From assembly GCA_017590115.1 (NCBI GenBank), contig JAGGNK010010225.1, forward strand, positions 1,736,001 through 1,800,000: a stretch of DNA of 64,000 nt, in the 5' to 3' direction. Under the pieces are notes generated by a model. The model saw only the letters and a program-made list of their open reading frames with translations. It made no database searches and had not been told where the DNA came from. The DNA is from Montifringilla adamsi. Its lineage: Eukaryota > Chordata > Aves > Passeriformes > Passeridae. Numbering within the stretch: position 1 is the first letter of the stretch; each line of letters starts with the position of its first letter. Of this stretch, positions 1-12,500 are shown one piece after another. The position numbers were made by a program, and so were the translations under genes.

Positions 1-441
1 AAAGCAGCTATGCTGCTTTCCACTTTCATTTTTTTCCCATCCAACAAGCATATAACATGGGCACTGAATTCTGAACTAGCCTTATTGTGGCTTTAAAGGG
101 AAAAGGTACATACAGTAATTTCCATCCCCTTCCACCAATGTCAACAGACATTCTCAGGTTTTTTAGATTTGTCCTAATGAGACTTGATATTTTCAGCTTT
201 GCCCAATATATAGCACCAAACTTACAATAATGGAAACAAACAGACTGATCTACCTAAGCTGAAATTCTGGATGGTTTCTATTTGTTCAGATTCAAAGCCC
301 AGAAGAAAGGAAGCACACACATTTGAAAAAAAGATTATCAGCTACAATTCAATATTGCAGGTGCCTACAAAAAAAACCCCTAGGAATCACAAATAAGGAA
401 GAGGCTTTTTTAATGGTGGATATTTTATATTATTTACTTGC
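1..441 (-). other. CNOT10: CNOT10 intron 13 (partial)
   Basis: AT-rich intronic sequence running off the left edge. I see no match to the next expected CNOT10 coding segment on the minus strand, and no repeat that I recognise. Confidence 0.7.
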
Positions 442-522
442 CTTAAATTCTCCAATTCCTGTTTCTTCAAAGGCGAAGAAGGAGGAGCTGCAATGAATTT
501 ATCCCCTTCATGACTTTTATTG
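442..522 (-). CDS. CNOT10: CNOT10 coding exon 13, probable GC donor
   Basis: The exon encodes residues 505-531: [20 protein letters not shown] then KQELENL, plus two bases of an Arg or Ser codon. The acceptor is ATTCTAG. The downstream junction reads TTAAG|GCAAGTAA. The best U1-like match is a GC donor at 441-440. A GT donor would lie 4 nt further on (exon end 438) and would change the phase and add residues. The following exon is outside the window. Confidence 0.85.
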
Positions 523-3500
523 CTAGAATAAAAACAGTTAAAATTATCTATTACTACAATAGATAATTTAAAAATTCTCAGTGTATTTACTCACTCCATT
601 TAAAAGAACATAAATTCTGCAGCCTAAAATAGAGGGAGTTGAAGTTATTCACAGATTGAGGCACACACTCTTATCCTAACAATTCTATTTGAGAAGGAAG
701 AAGTGGGACACTTGCTGGAAAGAATTTGACTGACAGACCAAACAACCCACACCATTCTTCACAGCCTTGAGCTATTTTTGAAGTTCAGTGTAGGATAAGC
801 ATTTTTAACAAGAGGGACACAGAATTTGCTGCATTTGTAGCTTCTCTTCTTTCAGCCTGTAGGAAAAGCAGTAAACTAGTTTTCTCTCCAGACCTCTAAA
901 AAACTAGTTACATAAATACTCTAGAAAGATAACCCACAAAGTGCTACAGCTTCCTTTAGACTTCTAGCTACCCTTTATTACAAAATGTCACTTCTTTTTT
1001 TTTTCTCTTTCTTTTTTCCTTTCTCCAAATAAAATTCCACTTTCTTAAAATTATACCTTGTTTTTTTGAGGGGAGCATTGGGGGAGTATTCATTCTATTT
1101 AAGAAGTAAGAAACTTCACCCTCCAATAAGCTGAAAGAGCCTCCTGGAATGAGAATTGAAGAGACAGCTAATGGCTGTATCTTGGCAGTGAGAGACACCA
1201 AGGTCTAGAAAAAGATTTAAAAGAAAATTCAGAATTGAAACTGAATCTGTCCACTTAACAGGAACTTAATTTATGAGTTTCATGTCTATTACAAATAGGT
1301 AAGATAACTCCAACATTCAAAACACACAGCACAAATCTCCAAGGAAATCCATACTCAATACTGTTGCAGAGTATGTACTTCATGCCTTTACCAAAAATTA
1401 GTTCAAAAAAATACCCTTAACCACTAAAAGTAGTCGCTCTTTTCTTGTGAATAAGAGAAGAATCTGCCTTAAGAGTCAGCTTGCTCAATTAGTGGGATTT
1501 GCTTTAAAACCATCCTGTTCAATTAGTGTGATTTTCTTCAAATGCCTTGTATGTTTTACTGTTCTCTCACAGAGGTTTCCTTGTCAGAAGGAACAAATCC
1601 TTAGAGAACCTTTCAGAATGTGACACAGAAATTCAAGAACAGCCTCCTTTGTTGGATATTTTGAAATTGGCAATGACTACTGGGAGATATGAGGGAGTCC
1701 TTTCTTTAGCTTTTTTTCAGCTGAAGAAGCATCTGGTTTTGAAAGCAGAAGGTAGCAAAGGATCTTCCCATACAGGGCATGTTTTCCTTTCCTCGCTTCT
1801 ACAAAAATAAACAAAAACCACCCCAACAGAAAACAAAAAAGGAGGTCTTGTCTGAGTAAGGGCCACCACTTTGTTTACATCACTGCCCCTTAGTGAGCCC
1901 CAAAACCTTAAAACTGAAGTCCCATTTAAACCAGAGAAGCTTCATCTCAATGGGCTGCATACATAGTTGCCAGAGAACCTCCAACCTTGGTAAAGAGAAA
2001 AAGAAAAAAAAACCCCTACAACAACCAACCAAACAAAAATAAAAACCCACAACCACCCCCTCCTCCCTCCAACATTTATAAATCATTTGGTCACTTGACA
2101 AGACAGATTGTAATTGAAAAAACAGGATTATAGAGAACAGCTTTCAAATATTGTTGCAAACAGCAACAGCCACTGACCCCCAGCTACAGCCTATCTGCAG
2201 ACAACCTCAGAATATATGAGGATGCACCTTGTGCCTACACAACATAGTATGTGTACAGTAAATCCTGCCTTGTGACAAATGGATCTTATCTTCTTAACAT
2301 TTGTCTGTACTCAGGTCTGACAAAACCAGTGTGTTTTTTCATTATGCTCTAAGTAGTTCAAGTTCTACCACAGAAACTTTTTCCAGATGAGTTATTGTAA
2401 CATTTACCCTCAAAATGGTCTTTAATGAAAGTGCAGACTATGATCAAAAGTTATTCTTCAAAAGGAAGTCCAGAATGCATGAGGTAATGCAATAAATTAA
2501 ACCACCTTCCTTTAACATACATGTCTTGAAACTACTGTTTCTGATATTTTATTGACAGAAAAGATTTTTCTTAAATTCTTTTCTGCAAAATAAGATTTAT
2601 TAAACAATAGCTCCATGTTGCTTTCCTACTTACTTTCTAAATCTAGTTTCCCATTTTAACACAAACACAACGAAGCATACTAGAGTTGATGAATGTCAAA
2701 TCTGATCATGGGGAAATGTTTACAGCTGAGTTTCCAGACATTCAGATATATATTGAATCAAGTACATGGCGCACGTGTGCTCACACACAAAATCACTGTA
2801 ACATGAAGCTTCACTTACAATTAGAGAAATACCAATATGCACAGCAGGAGGGTGTGGGAAAACATAACATTTGCAGCACAGGAAAAAAAAAAAGATGGCC
2901 AAGGGAAAAAATAATTTCACTGTCTAATTTAACAGAAGTTGTTAGGGACAGGAGGAATCAACTCAGTATTTTATTCTTAAATTTAAACAACAAGCAGCTA
3001 AACAATTTCCTTGAATATACCAGCATTATTAAGAGCATTTACAAATATGTTCTGTTTTTCTGCTGGGCAAACAAGGTAAATAGCAGACACAGACTGTTGG
3101 CCCAGAGCTCCTCTGGACAAAAAGAAGGGTTTATATTCAATTCTGTTTACCTGCATGCTTCACTGCTTTCAGTGTTTTCTGTATTTCCCCCCAGCTGATT
3201 ATTAGTTTTAGATCCATTTTCCTGCTTGGGCTCCTGTTGATCTTCTGGCAGTAGCAGCAAGGCATTCCTTAGACAAATCGCTGCAAACTCCATGCTGGCT
3301 ACAGGTATTGCTGAGGACTGCCCATCACTTAAAGAGACACAGAAGTTGACCAATAAGTAGCAATCCTACTAAATTAAAAATAAAAGCAGAGCTCCAAAAA
3401 TATGTGAATACAGAGAAAACGTCACCCTAAAAATTTCTTGATTTCACTCACTGAAGTTTTATGGCAGAGCAACTAGATTCTTCCTGCATTTTTCTAAAGT

Positions 3501-6500
3501 AGATTACTGACAATATATTTTTTAAGTGAGAAAAAGAGGACAGATAAATTTCAGATAAATAAATTTTAAGCTTTAATGCTCATCTTGCTTACAACAAACA
3601 CACAGTTAAGCCCTCTGCTGGCTATCACAGAGGAGGCACAAAATGATGTTTAAGACTCACCAAGCATTTTAGCATGCCTCTCTCTTCACTACATGAATGA
3701 ACAGTTATTCCACAACAGTTTAAAAATCTCTGATAAACAGATATATATCCTTAACAAAGCTATAAAAACAAAATAAATAACCCATGGAAAACATACTCAC
3801 TTATAAACAACATTCTGTATGGACTGGGATGCTAGGACTATCTTACGGTGGTAGCCTTGACCTACTATTGATTGCACAATTCCCTTTTTGCTGGGAAGAC
3901 CTTTAGTCTCTTGTTCTGATGTCTAAAAGGAAAAAGGGGAAAAAAAAAGAGCTTAAATATCAAGGCTATTGAATGAGAGCTTGACAAAGTAAGTGAAGGC
4001 TGAAAGAAGACCTTGAACCCTGCTAAAATATAAGAATAATGGATACAGTTTTAAATCTAAAGTACAATGAAAGATCAGGCACCTTCTATTGTCTTTGTGT
4101 TGCAGAGGGGTTTTACTGCACACAGTGTAAGCACAGATTAGTTCTGACAGCTTGTCTGATAGCCTACTGACCTAGTTTCTCCTCTGTTTTGAAAGCAAAA
4201 GAACAATGAACCAAGTCATATTAAAAGAACTGACAGGATATCTAAAAAGAAATGATTTGATCTGCCACATAACATTCAGACTTGGCACTGTAACGCTTGC
4301 CATCTTCTCTCCCTGCTTACACAGCACTCAGAACACTCTTTGGAAAAGCTGCTCCCAAACTGTTCCATGGGGAGCACAAAGCTGAACAACAACATATGCA
4401 AAGATACATTAAATTAACTTGTTTAATGGATTGTTGAGTATGCAGACACATTCTGGGGGTCAAATGAACTTAAAGTACCCTAATTGGCAGTCCCAAGAAT
4501 TATCTCTACACCATGTTTACTGGAGTTGTTTGGCTGTTTTACCATGAGCCATCTTAACTTCATTGGTAAGATTAGCGAGTGATGACGAGCTGCAGTTTTA
4601 AGAAAAAACTTATCCTAAATCTGGACTTTCAATAGCTGTCACTTTTCAAAAAAATTTATCAGAATCTATTGTAAAAATATTGACATAGTAGCACTTACTG
4701 CCAAATAAAAAATACACACACCAAGTTTGGATATGAAGCACATATTTCAAAAAAGGTGTTTGAAATGCAGGTGTTTAAAAGGGAATATTCTTCCATTTAT
4801 ATTTTATGTTTATAAAATACTAAAGTGTGTGAAAATCAGCTTCAGTGAAATTGCTTTTCTATACGGTGTTCAGAGCACAAATATGAATCTATACTTAAAT
4901 ATAAAGGAATAATACTGCAAATTGAGTTACAAGGTCAAATTGAACATATTATTGACTTTAGGGCCTCACTTGTCATGTTGCAAATCTAACAATTTAAAGA
5001 CACTTTCTCTTTGCCTTTAATATTACTAGCATCCAAAGTTATTTTTTTTTCTTTTAAGATTACAAATTTAGGGAAAAACAAGCTGTTTTTTGACATGAAT
5101 TCAAGCTCTCTGGTACACCACACACCATCATATAACTGTACAGGAAGAAAGCCTCAGGAACCTGGCATAAGCTACTACTTTGGCTAGTCTGCAGTAAATA
5201 GGGAAGTGCCCCATAAGGATCTGTATTTCCCATTTCCAGACTGCTAAACACTATCCTTGTAAATGGAATCCTAGCTTTGGATTTCTGCCACAAAACCACT
5301 AATTCACTCTCATACTCAGCTCTTCACTAGAGATCAGATGTGTCTTCTTTATCTATTTCTGACTGCATCCAGTAGGATTGACACAGAAAATTGCAAAATT
5401 AGTATGAAGAAAGCCGTTCTTCCTGCATTTGCTGCGCTTTATAAAACTCAGGCAATCTGACAACAAGTAGCACTGTATGTGCTACTTATTGTCAGATTGC
5501 CTGAGTTTTATAAAGCGCAGCAAATGCAGGGAGTCAGTCCAGTTTTGACCCAATACTCTTGAATCTTCAGTGCTCTGCCTCTGAAATCGGTATACAAGCA
5601 AACCTCTGCTATAAAGTTGTATCTTTCTGAAGTTCTCTGAAATAGAGAAACCAAAATATTGAGTACTATTCAAATTCCCAAGGAAAAAGTTGTTAATTTT
5701 GTATTCGGATACTGCGCAGTAAATAAATGCCCAGAGGCTACCCAGAGAGGAAAAACAGAGAATTCAGGGGTGGGGGGAAAACAGAGTGAATATAACTATT
5801 TGCTCAATTCATCCCACACAACCTGTGAAAGGAGTGAAATGGGCATACTGTGGGAATAACTGCATAGGATCATGCAATTACAGACTACATCATCACTCCC
5901 CCACACTTAAGGGGTGAATTGCACTTTTACAGGGACTCAAGTACAGTGTATCTTAATTTCACAGACATACTATTTAGGTGCAGTTTTTTCTTCCTGTCCT
6001 CAGCCCTCTGAATTTTATCATATGGGTTTATCCTAAACATACGTAGATTAAAAGGTTGGAAACAAGATGTCCCAGAGGACATGCGATATGCCTGCCATCA
6101 ATAGGTTTCCAGCAACTTTGCCAGAAGAAGGTGAAGGCTTAGCAATTAGAGATTCAGTTTCCCAGCAGGTGTGATCCCAACAGCTTCAGGATGGAGAAGG
6201 CTGATCTCTGCTTCCTCAGCCTCTGTCACTTTCAGGCTACCCACACTACAGAGTCTCACCCTGCTTAATCTCTAGTGGACAATGAGTGAGGAAACAATGA
6301 AACTTCAGATGAGCTTTGGCTGCATGAAGAATAAAGGACCACATGCAAAGAGTTCCCTTCACCTGTTGCAGCTCCAGATTAAACACATAAAAATACATAT
6401 ACACAAGAAATAATTAATCTGGATTTACAGAGGTGTTACAACATCAGGCCTTCAAAATACACTGCTTAACTCTAGGTATTAGTTCTACCTTTCTGTAATC

Positions 6501-9500
6501 ACACGCCATTCTTTAGAAGAATTTTCCAAAGCTACTTACCCCTTTATTGGCAGCAATGCAGCATTCTGCTATTCTCAGCCACAGACGAGGGTTTGAGTGA
6601 TAAACCTGGACTGCCTCAATCAGGCATTCAAAGGCAGCTAAGGGCCTCCCAATATGCAAGAGCTGAATTCCACAGTTATACAGCAACTCATATCGTTTGT
6701 TAGTCAGTAGTGTACACATGGGTCTCCCTGAAAATTTTTTACCTGCAGAAAAGGATTACATCATATTGGATGCACAGCTCAAGACAGCAAAAACTCTAAG
6801 AGGAAGAGGGAAGCTGTGAGAAACATCCCAAAGCTACCAAAAACCCCTCTCATTGCTGAAATCCACTAGCCTCCCTCTCTAAGTTCCTTTCATATCAAAA
6901 CTGATTTCAAAGACAAATTAATTGTATTCTTAATGAAGATTGAAGTACATTAAATGCTAACCTCATACGTTCCTTATCACACAAGCTAAGTGTTACACAA
7001 TAGTACTGAATCCCAGATTTGTGAGAATACACATCTACACACATTCCAGAGAATGCAGATTCCAGAAGAAAACCACTTTGCTGATAACAAATATAAAATG
7101 CTTTCTGTCTTCACAATAATACCTAAGGCTGCACTTAGGTCTACGGGAGAAATAGGAAAAAGCAATAAAATGCCTCATAGTGAGTATATTTTAAAGAAAA
7201 CAAGAAATGAAAACAATTATAACTTGATCATGAAATGATGAAGACTGAGTGATGAGGGCCTCTATAGTCAGATAGGAGAGATCTCACATTCACAAGCTCT
7301 GGTCCTGTTCTCTGGGACAACACAGAGGGCATTAACAATGCAGGAGATTCCTGGAATGTGTTTATGATTTCCTTCTCCAAATGTTGAAGGAGTCGATGAG
7401 GACAGGTCCTGTACTGGACTTTGTTCTCACCAACAAGGAGGGGCTGGCTGGGACCATGAAATGGTGGAGTCTCACCCCACTTAATCTCTAGTGGATGATG
7501 AGTGAGGAAACAATGAAACTTCAGATGAGCTCTGGCTGCATGAAGAGAAATAGACCACATGCAAAGAGTTCCCTTCATGAAGAGGGAAATAGTGGATCCT
7601 TAGGACTGTAGAAGTATGCACAGCAAGCTCACTGCACTGGACTTAAGGCAAGTAGACTTTGGCATCTTTGGGGGTCCGATTGGTACAGTACCATGGAATA
7701 AAGCCCAGAATGGAAGAGGAGCCCAAGAAAGCTGATTAATATTCAAGAATCATCTCTCGCAAGCTCAGGAGTGATGCATCCAAACAAAGAAGTCAGCCAA
7801 AAAATTGCCAGCAGGCCTCCTAAATAAGGAGCTCCTGGACAAACTCAAATACAAAAAGAAAGCCTACAAAGGGTGGAAGCAAGGACCAGTAACCTGGGAG
7901 GAACAGAGAGAAACTGAGCAACCAGGGACCAGGTTGGAAAGCTAAAGCCCTGACAGGTTTAAATCTGACTAGGGACATCAAGAGCGAAAACAAAATCTTC
8001 CACAGTTATGTTGGTGATAAAAGGAAAACTAGGGAAAATATGAGCCCTCTCCACAAGGAAACAGAAGACCTGATTACCTAGAATATGGAGAGGGCATCCT
8101 TCATGCCCTGATGATTCTACACATTGTCAGCAGGACTACAAATAACTTATGCAAAATAGGTCACAAAAACTCTTTTTTGTCATACCTCTCTAACCGATGG
8201 ACAAAGTCTATAGACAAGAGAGAAGTAATTGTCCTACGGTACATTAACAAAAAAAAAAAACAACATATTTAATCATCATCATCATATATTTCTGGCAACA
8301 GCAACTATACTCTTACATCAGGTTATCATGAAAATTCTCACCCTTCTTACTCTGCCCTCCACAAAGAGATGGAAAGGGAAATTTGCTGATAATTACTCAG
8401 ACCTCTATTTCCTAGATTTGCCAACCCCTCTCCCACCATCTGTTTTAATCTCTTGCTTACCTGGATCTGAGCTGCCCGTTCCCAGCTGTGCACATGCATT
8501 ATCATTTTCTTGCAAGGCTTTTTTAAAGTAAAAAATTCCTAAATTGTGCTTTCCCATTGCAAAGTGGATACAGCCAAGATTGTTCCAGAACATACACCTT
8601 AAGCATTCACCTGAGAGAACAACAGAAGACCGTTTTCAGAAACTGAAAGTTGTTGCTAAGCCCATGAATGCTCCAACCATTTTCTCATATTCAGTTCAGC
8701 ACATTATGGCAGTCTATTAAACATCTTTTTCAGTGAGATCATGGGTATCACTGTTATATCCAATATGACATACACATATATTTATGCCAACCTAACCATA
8801 CAAGCAGGAAATGCACTCTTCTTCCTAAATATACGTTCAGGTAACACTGTGAGAGGCTTTTTCTAAATAATAAAGGACAAAAAATTTAACTTTTCACTTA
8901 TCTGCTGGTGACTAAAGTTTTACAGGGTTAACATGGATAATAAAGGCAAAAGAGAAAAAAAAACCCACCCTAAAAATCCAAATAACCAAACTATTAGCAA
9001 ATTAAACATACATGCTTTTAGTCATAGCCTACGAAGGCTACTAAGTGAACAATATACTGTGTAAAAAAGCTAATGCAAAAAAGTTACGTGACAGTAAAGT
9101 TTTCAAAAAAATTTTAAATCATAAAGAGAACTTTAAGCATAAAAACTGCCAGGGAGGCCTCAATTCTAGATCTAATAAATTGCCTTTTGTTTCATTTATT
9201 GATTAAGAGACTCAATCATGAGCCTTGCAAATATAACACAGCTTCAGAAATCCATTTTTGTGGGCAATCACAGCCTTCTGTAGAAGAATGTTCAATGAAA
9301 ATCACTACAGTGTTGTGTGCAAGTACAAGAAGAAAGATGAAACACATCCAGCATATAAATCCATGACTTTCAGGGCTGACACTGTTAAGTAATCATTCAT
9401 ATCCTTAAAATTGATATCAACAAGTAATCCTATTATACTAGACACTCAAGTACCTGCAGGATGAAGGGTTTTTATTTTACCTGTTTTCATGAAGCCTGGA

Positions 9501-12500
9501 TGTTCGGCAATGTTGGCACTGTTTAAAAGTTTGACAGCTTTACGGTAATTGCCTCTCAAATACTCGAAATTGCTCTTAAGAAAGAGAGAAGGAGCTGACT
9601 GTGAAGGAGAAAACAATAGTTAGTTATCTCTTGGTTGATGATTTCTACTGCTGGTATTATGTCACTTCACAAACTTGCTTCTCCTGCCATTTCAAAATTA
9701 ATGGGTTTAGGCCATGTTACTTTCAAAAACTCTGTCATGAACTTTAGAGAACCCTGTCATGGAAGTGGCTAAGGGCAAAGGATCCCTAACCTGTCTTCTA
9801 ATACCTGCTCCCCACAACCCCCCTCCCTGCAGAGTTCCTTGTAGGCTGTAATCTTCCTAGTCTGCCAACACAGACCTCATGATCCAGAAGGCTTTCTGTT
9901 AAACCTGCTTTCCAGCATGACATAAGCCTCCAAAAAATGTCAATAAAAAGAAAAAAAAAAACGTAAAAAAAATGCTCACATATCCCAGAATTAATCTTTC
10001 ATAAACTGGTTTAAACTACCAATTACATAAAAGTTTGTAATGTGCATAACATCTATAGTAAACTAAAACTTATTTAATTTCAATTATAAAGAATGCTGAA
10101 TAGTGGTTCACTGCTATTTTGGCACCACAAGGTGTATTTTTTCAGAAACTAAAAACAGCACAAATAAGAAAATTCTACAGTAATTACATTTGCAAAGATA
10201 TTATAAACCCAACTGACTGCGTAAAGAATTACTTCTAACATCCACCCTCAATAACTTTTTTTTTTAAAGAACATTAGCAAATTCAGTTTTAAGATACAGA
10301 ACACATCTAGATTTGAAAAACAACAGTCTTAAGAATACTTACATTCCCAGCTGTATTCATAACAGACTTGATCTCCCTTTTGCATGCTTTTAATGACTTC
10401 ATCTGGATATAGGCTCTCACCTTATACTGTTAAAAGATTAAATTTGTTAAGTAATACACAATTTCTGCAGGTTTGCAAGACAAGCTGTATCTAGATATTT
10501 ACTGCAGAATATTTTATATACATCTCTAAAATAGGCAGCAAAAAGCTATTCCAAAATTCTTCACAAAAAAGAAATTCTATTCAGACTTTAAACACCACAT
10601 TTACAGGGTTTGTATTTACAGTAAGCAGATGAACACTTTGTTCAATGGCCAACAGCTGCTCCATATTCAAACACAGATATGGGCACTTAAAATGACAAAC
10701 TAATTAAAATAATCTAAGATCTTAAACCAAGACATTTACCTACTAAACAGAAAATACAAGTAAGTGAATGCTAATAGAGAAGCACTCTGATTCTTCATAT
10801 GTACTGTTCTACTTTTCAAACAGAACAGTGCAGTGAAATAAAACCTCAGCTGATTTAGACTGCTGGAGGTTGAACAGACAAATTCAATGCAGTAAACTGC
10901 CATGTAAAGAAATAATTATAACACACAGGACTGAAATGGTGGTGGTGAGCAGGATGTCAGGTCAGTTTTTCCTGTACATGGATTGTACAAAAAGGAAGAT
11001 TTAGATAACAAGGATAACAACAAGGAGAGAAAGCATCATAATTTGGACTGAACTGGTTTTGAAGGAGATGACACTCAGATTTAGAAAACCCTCAAAGAAA
11101 TGTTCTTGTATAAATAACATGCAGACCCTTACCTGATGTATCTTAGATTTAGCAACTTCTATTAAAGCTCCACTTTCAGCTTTTTGATTTGAGGAATCTT
11201 TATTGGTATTATTACCTGACTGCCAAAAAAAAAAAAAAGGAAGCATTATTGTTAGCCACCTTTTAAATTCAGTTGACAGATTCAACTCACATGAAGAAAA
11301 ATAAATATTTAATAGTATTAATATTAATATTGAGTATTTAATATAAAAATATACACATCCCACCAGAAACTAACTTGAGTTTAACAATCAAAATCCACAA
11401 ACCACACCAGCCTTTGAAGAGCTGAATTCTGTACTAACATTAGTGTTACACTATGTTGCTCTGCAGTTAAGAAGAATTCTTTTGCCTAGAAGGATGACAT
11501 GCATGTTCTAGAGTACCTCTTTAATACTTCCTTCAGTAGAATTACCATATACTTAAAGAAAGAATATTTTATCTTAAGTGTGACATTCCATCAGCAGGGA
11601 AACACTGAAATGCCCTCTCTTCACTCCCAAGCCACCACTGATTCTACTCATTTTTCCAAAAGGCACATGAAAGATTTCATTTGAAAGCATGCCTCACACT
11701 TTCAGATACCATGTAAAGAAAGATACTTAATTTCCCATCCTATGTGCAACTGCAGTTCCTCTGAACTGACTTCCCTTTCAAACCTAGGGTGTCATATGGT
11801 CATAATCAAAGACAATATTTGACCCTGGAGACAACTGTCTTTCCAATGCAAGTCTCTGACTGAAGAAAGACATCTTAGCTCCTTGGAGTAAGAGAAAAGG
11901 GTGAAAGAGAGGGAATAAACAGCTACTGTACACAATTAACTCAGTCACTAACATATTTAAGCTGCTGTCTAAAGTTACAGGTGATCTAACATAGCCTTAT
12001 AATTCCAAAGTCTTTTAAGATACTAATTTTGGATTGAGCTAAAGCATACTTCTGATAAAGATTTAAAGCCATTTGTATGATTTTAAGCTTACCTCATTTT
12101 TTCCATTCTTGCTGTTATTGTTGCCCTGTGAAATCATTTTTTCCAGAACCGCGAGCAGATGCAAGGCTTTCTCAGCTTGGTAAGTTAACAGGTATAAGTC
12201 TACAAGCAAGAAGCACACAGCCTGGGCAAACTTCTCTTCTGTGAAAAGCAAAGAAGAAAAATTAGTTTTACAGTTCTAACACCAATCCCTCCAAACATGG
12301 CTGGAAAAAAACCTACTACAAAGTGCCATCTATGCAACATTATGAGAAAAAACAATATATTACATAAGAAAAAAATAATGCAGCCATGTCCAACCCACAG
12401 CTAAGCTCATTTATTCAAATGGCATCAGCATAAAAGTACAGACTAAAGGCAGATTAACAAGTATTTAATGTTCATAGGTTCTGAGAACTGATCTAAGTAG

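Larger units (their letters stand above)
3923..6539 (-). other. CNOT10: CNOT10 intron 10
   Basis: A 2.6-kb intron with no coding signal. It holds the long hairpin at 5422-5530 and the first copy of the 111-bp local duplicate at 6251-6361, both listed separately. Confidence 0.8.
6743..8460 (-). other. CNOT10: CNOT10 intron 9
   Basis: A 1.7-kb intron, more than half of it a CR1 LINE body fragment in antisense orientation. An A-run and a TCATCATCATCATC stretch at about 8248-8286 follow the CR1. Confidence 0.8.

Noticed and set aside
2686..3198. 170-codon plus-strand open frame
   Set aside because: It lies in CNOT10 intron 12 and overlaps exon 12 in antisense; the composition is low-complexity and no domain is visible.
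5422..5530. Calling the long hairpin a microRNA gene
   Set aside because: The stem is over 50 bp and nearly perfect with a 5-nt loop, unlike normal pre-miRNAs, and I recognise no mature miRNA sequence.
7228..7578. 116-codon minus-strand open frame
   Set aside because: Antisense of the CR1 fragment and its inserted 111-bp segment.
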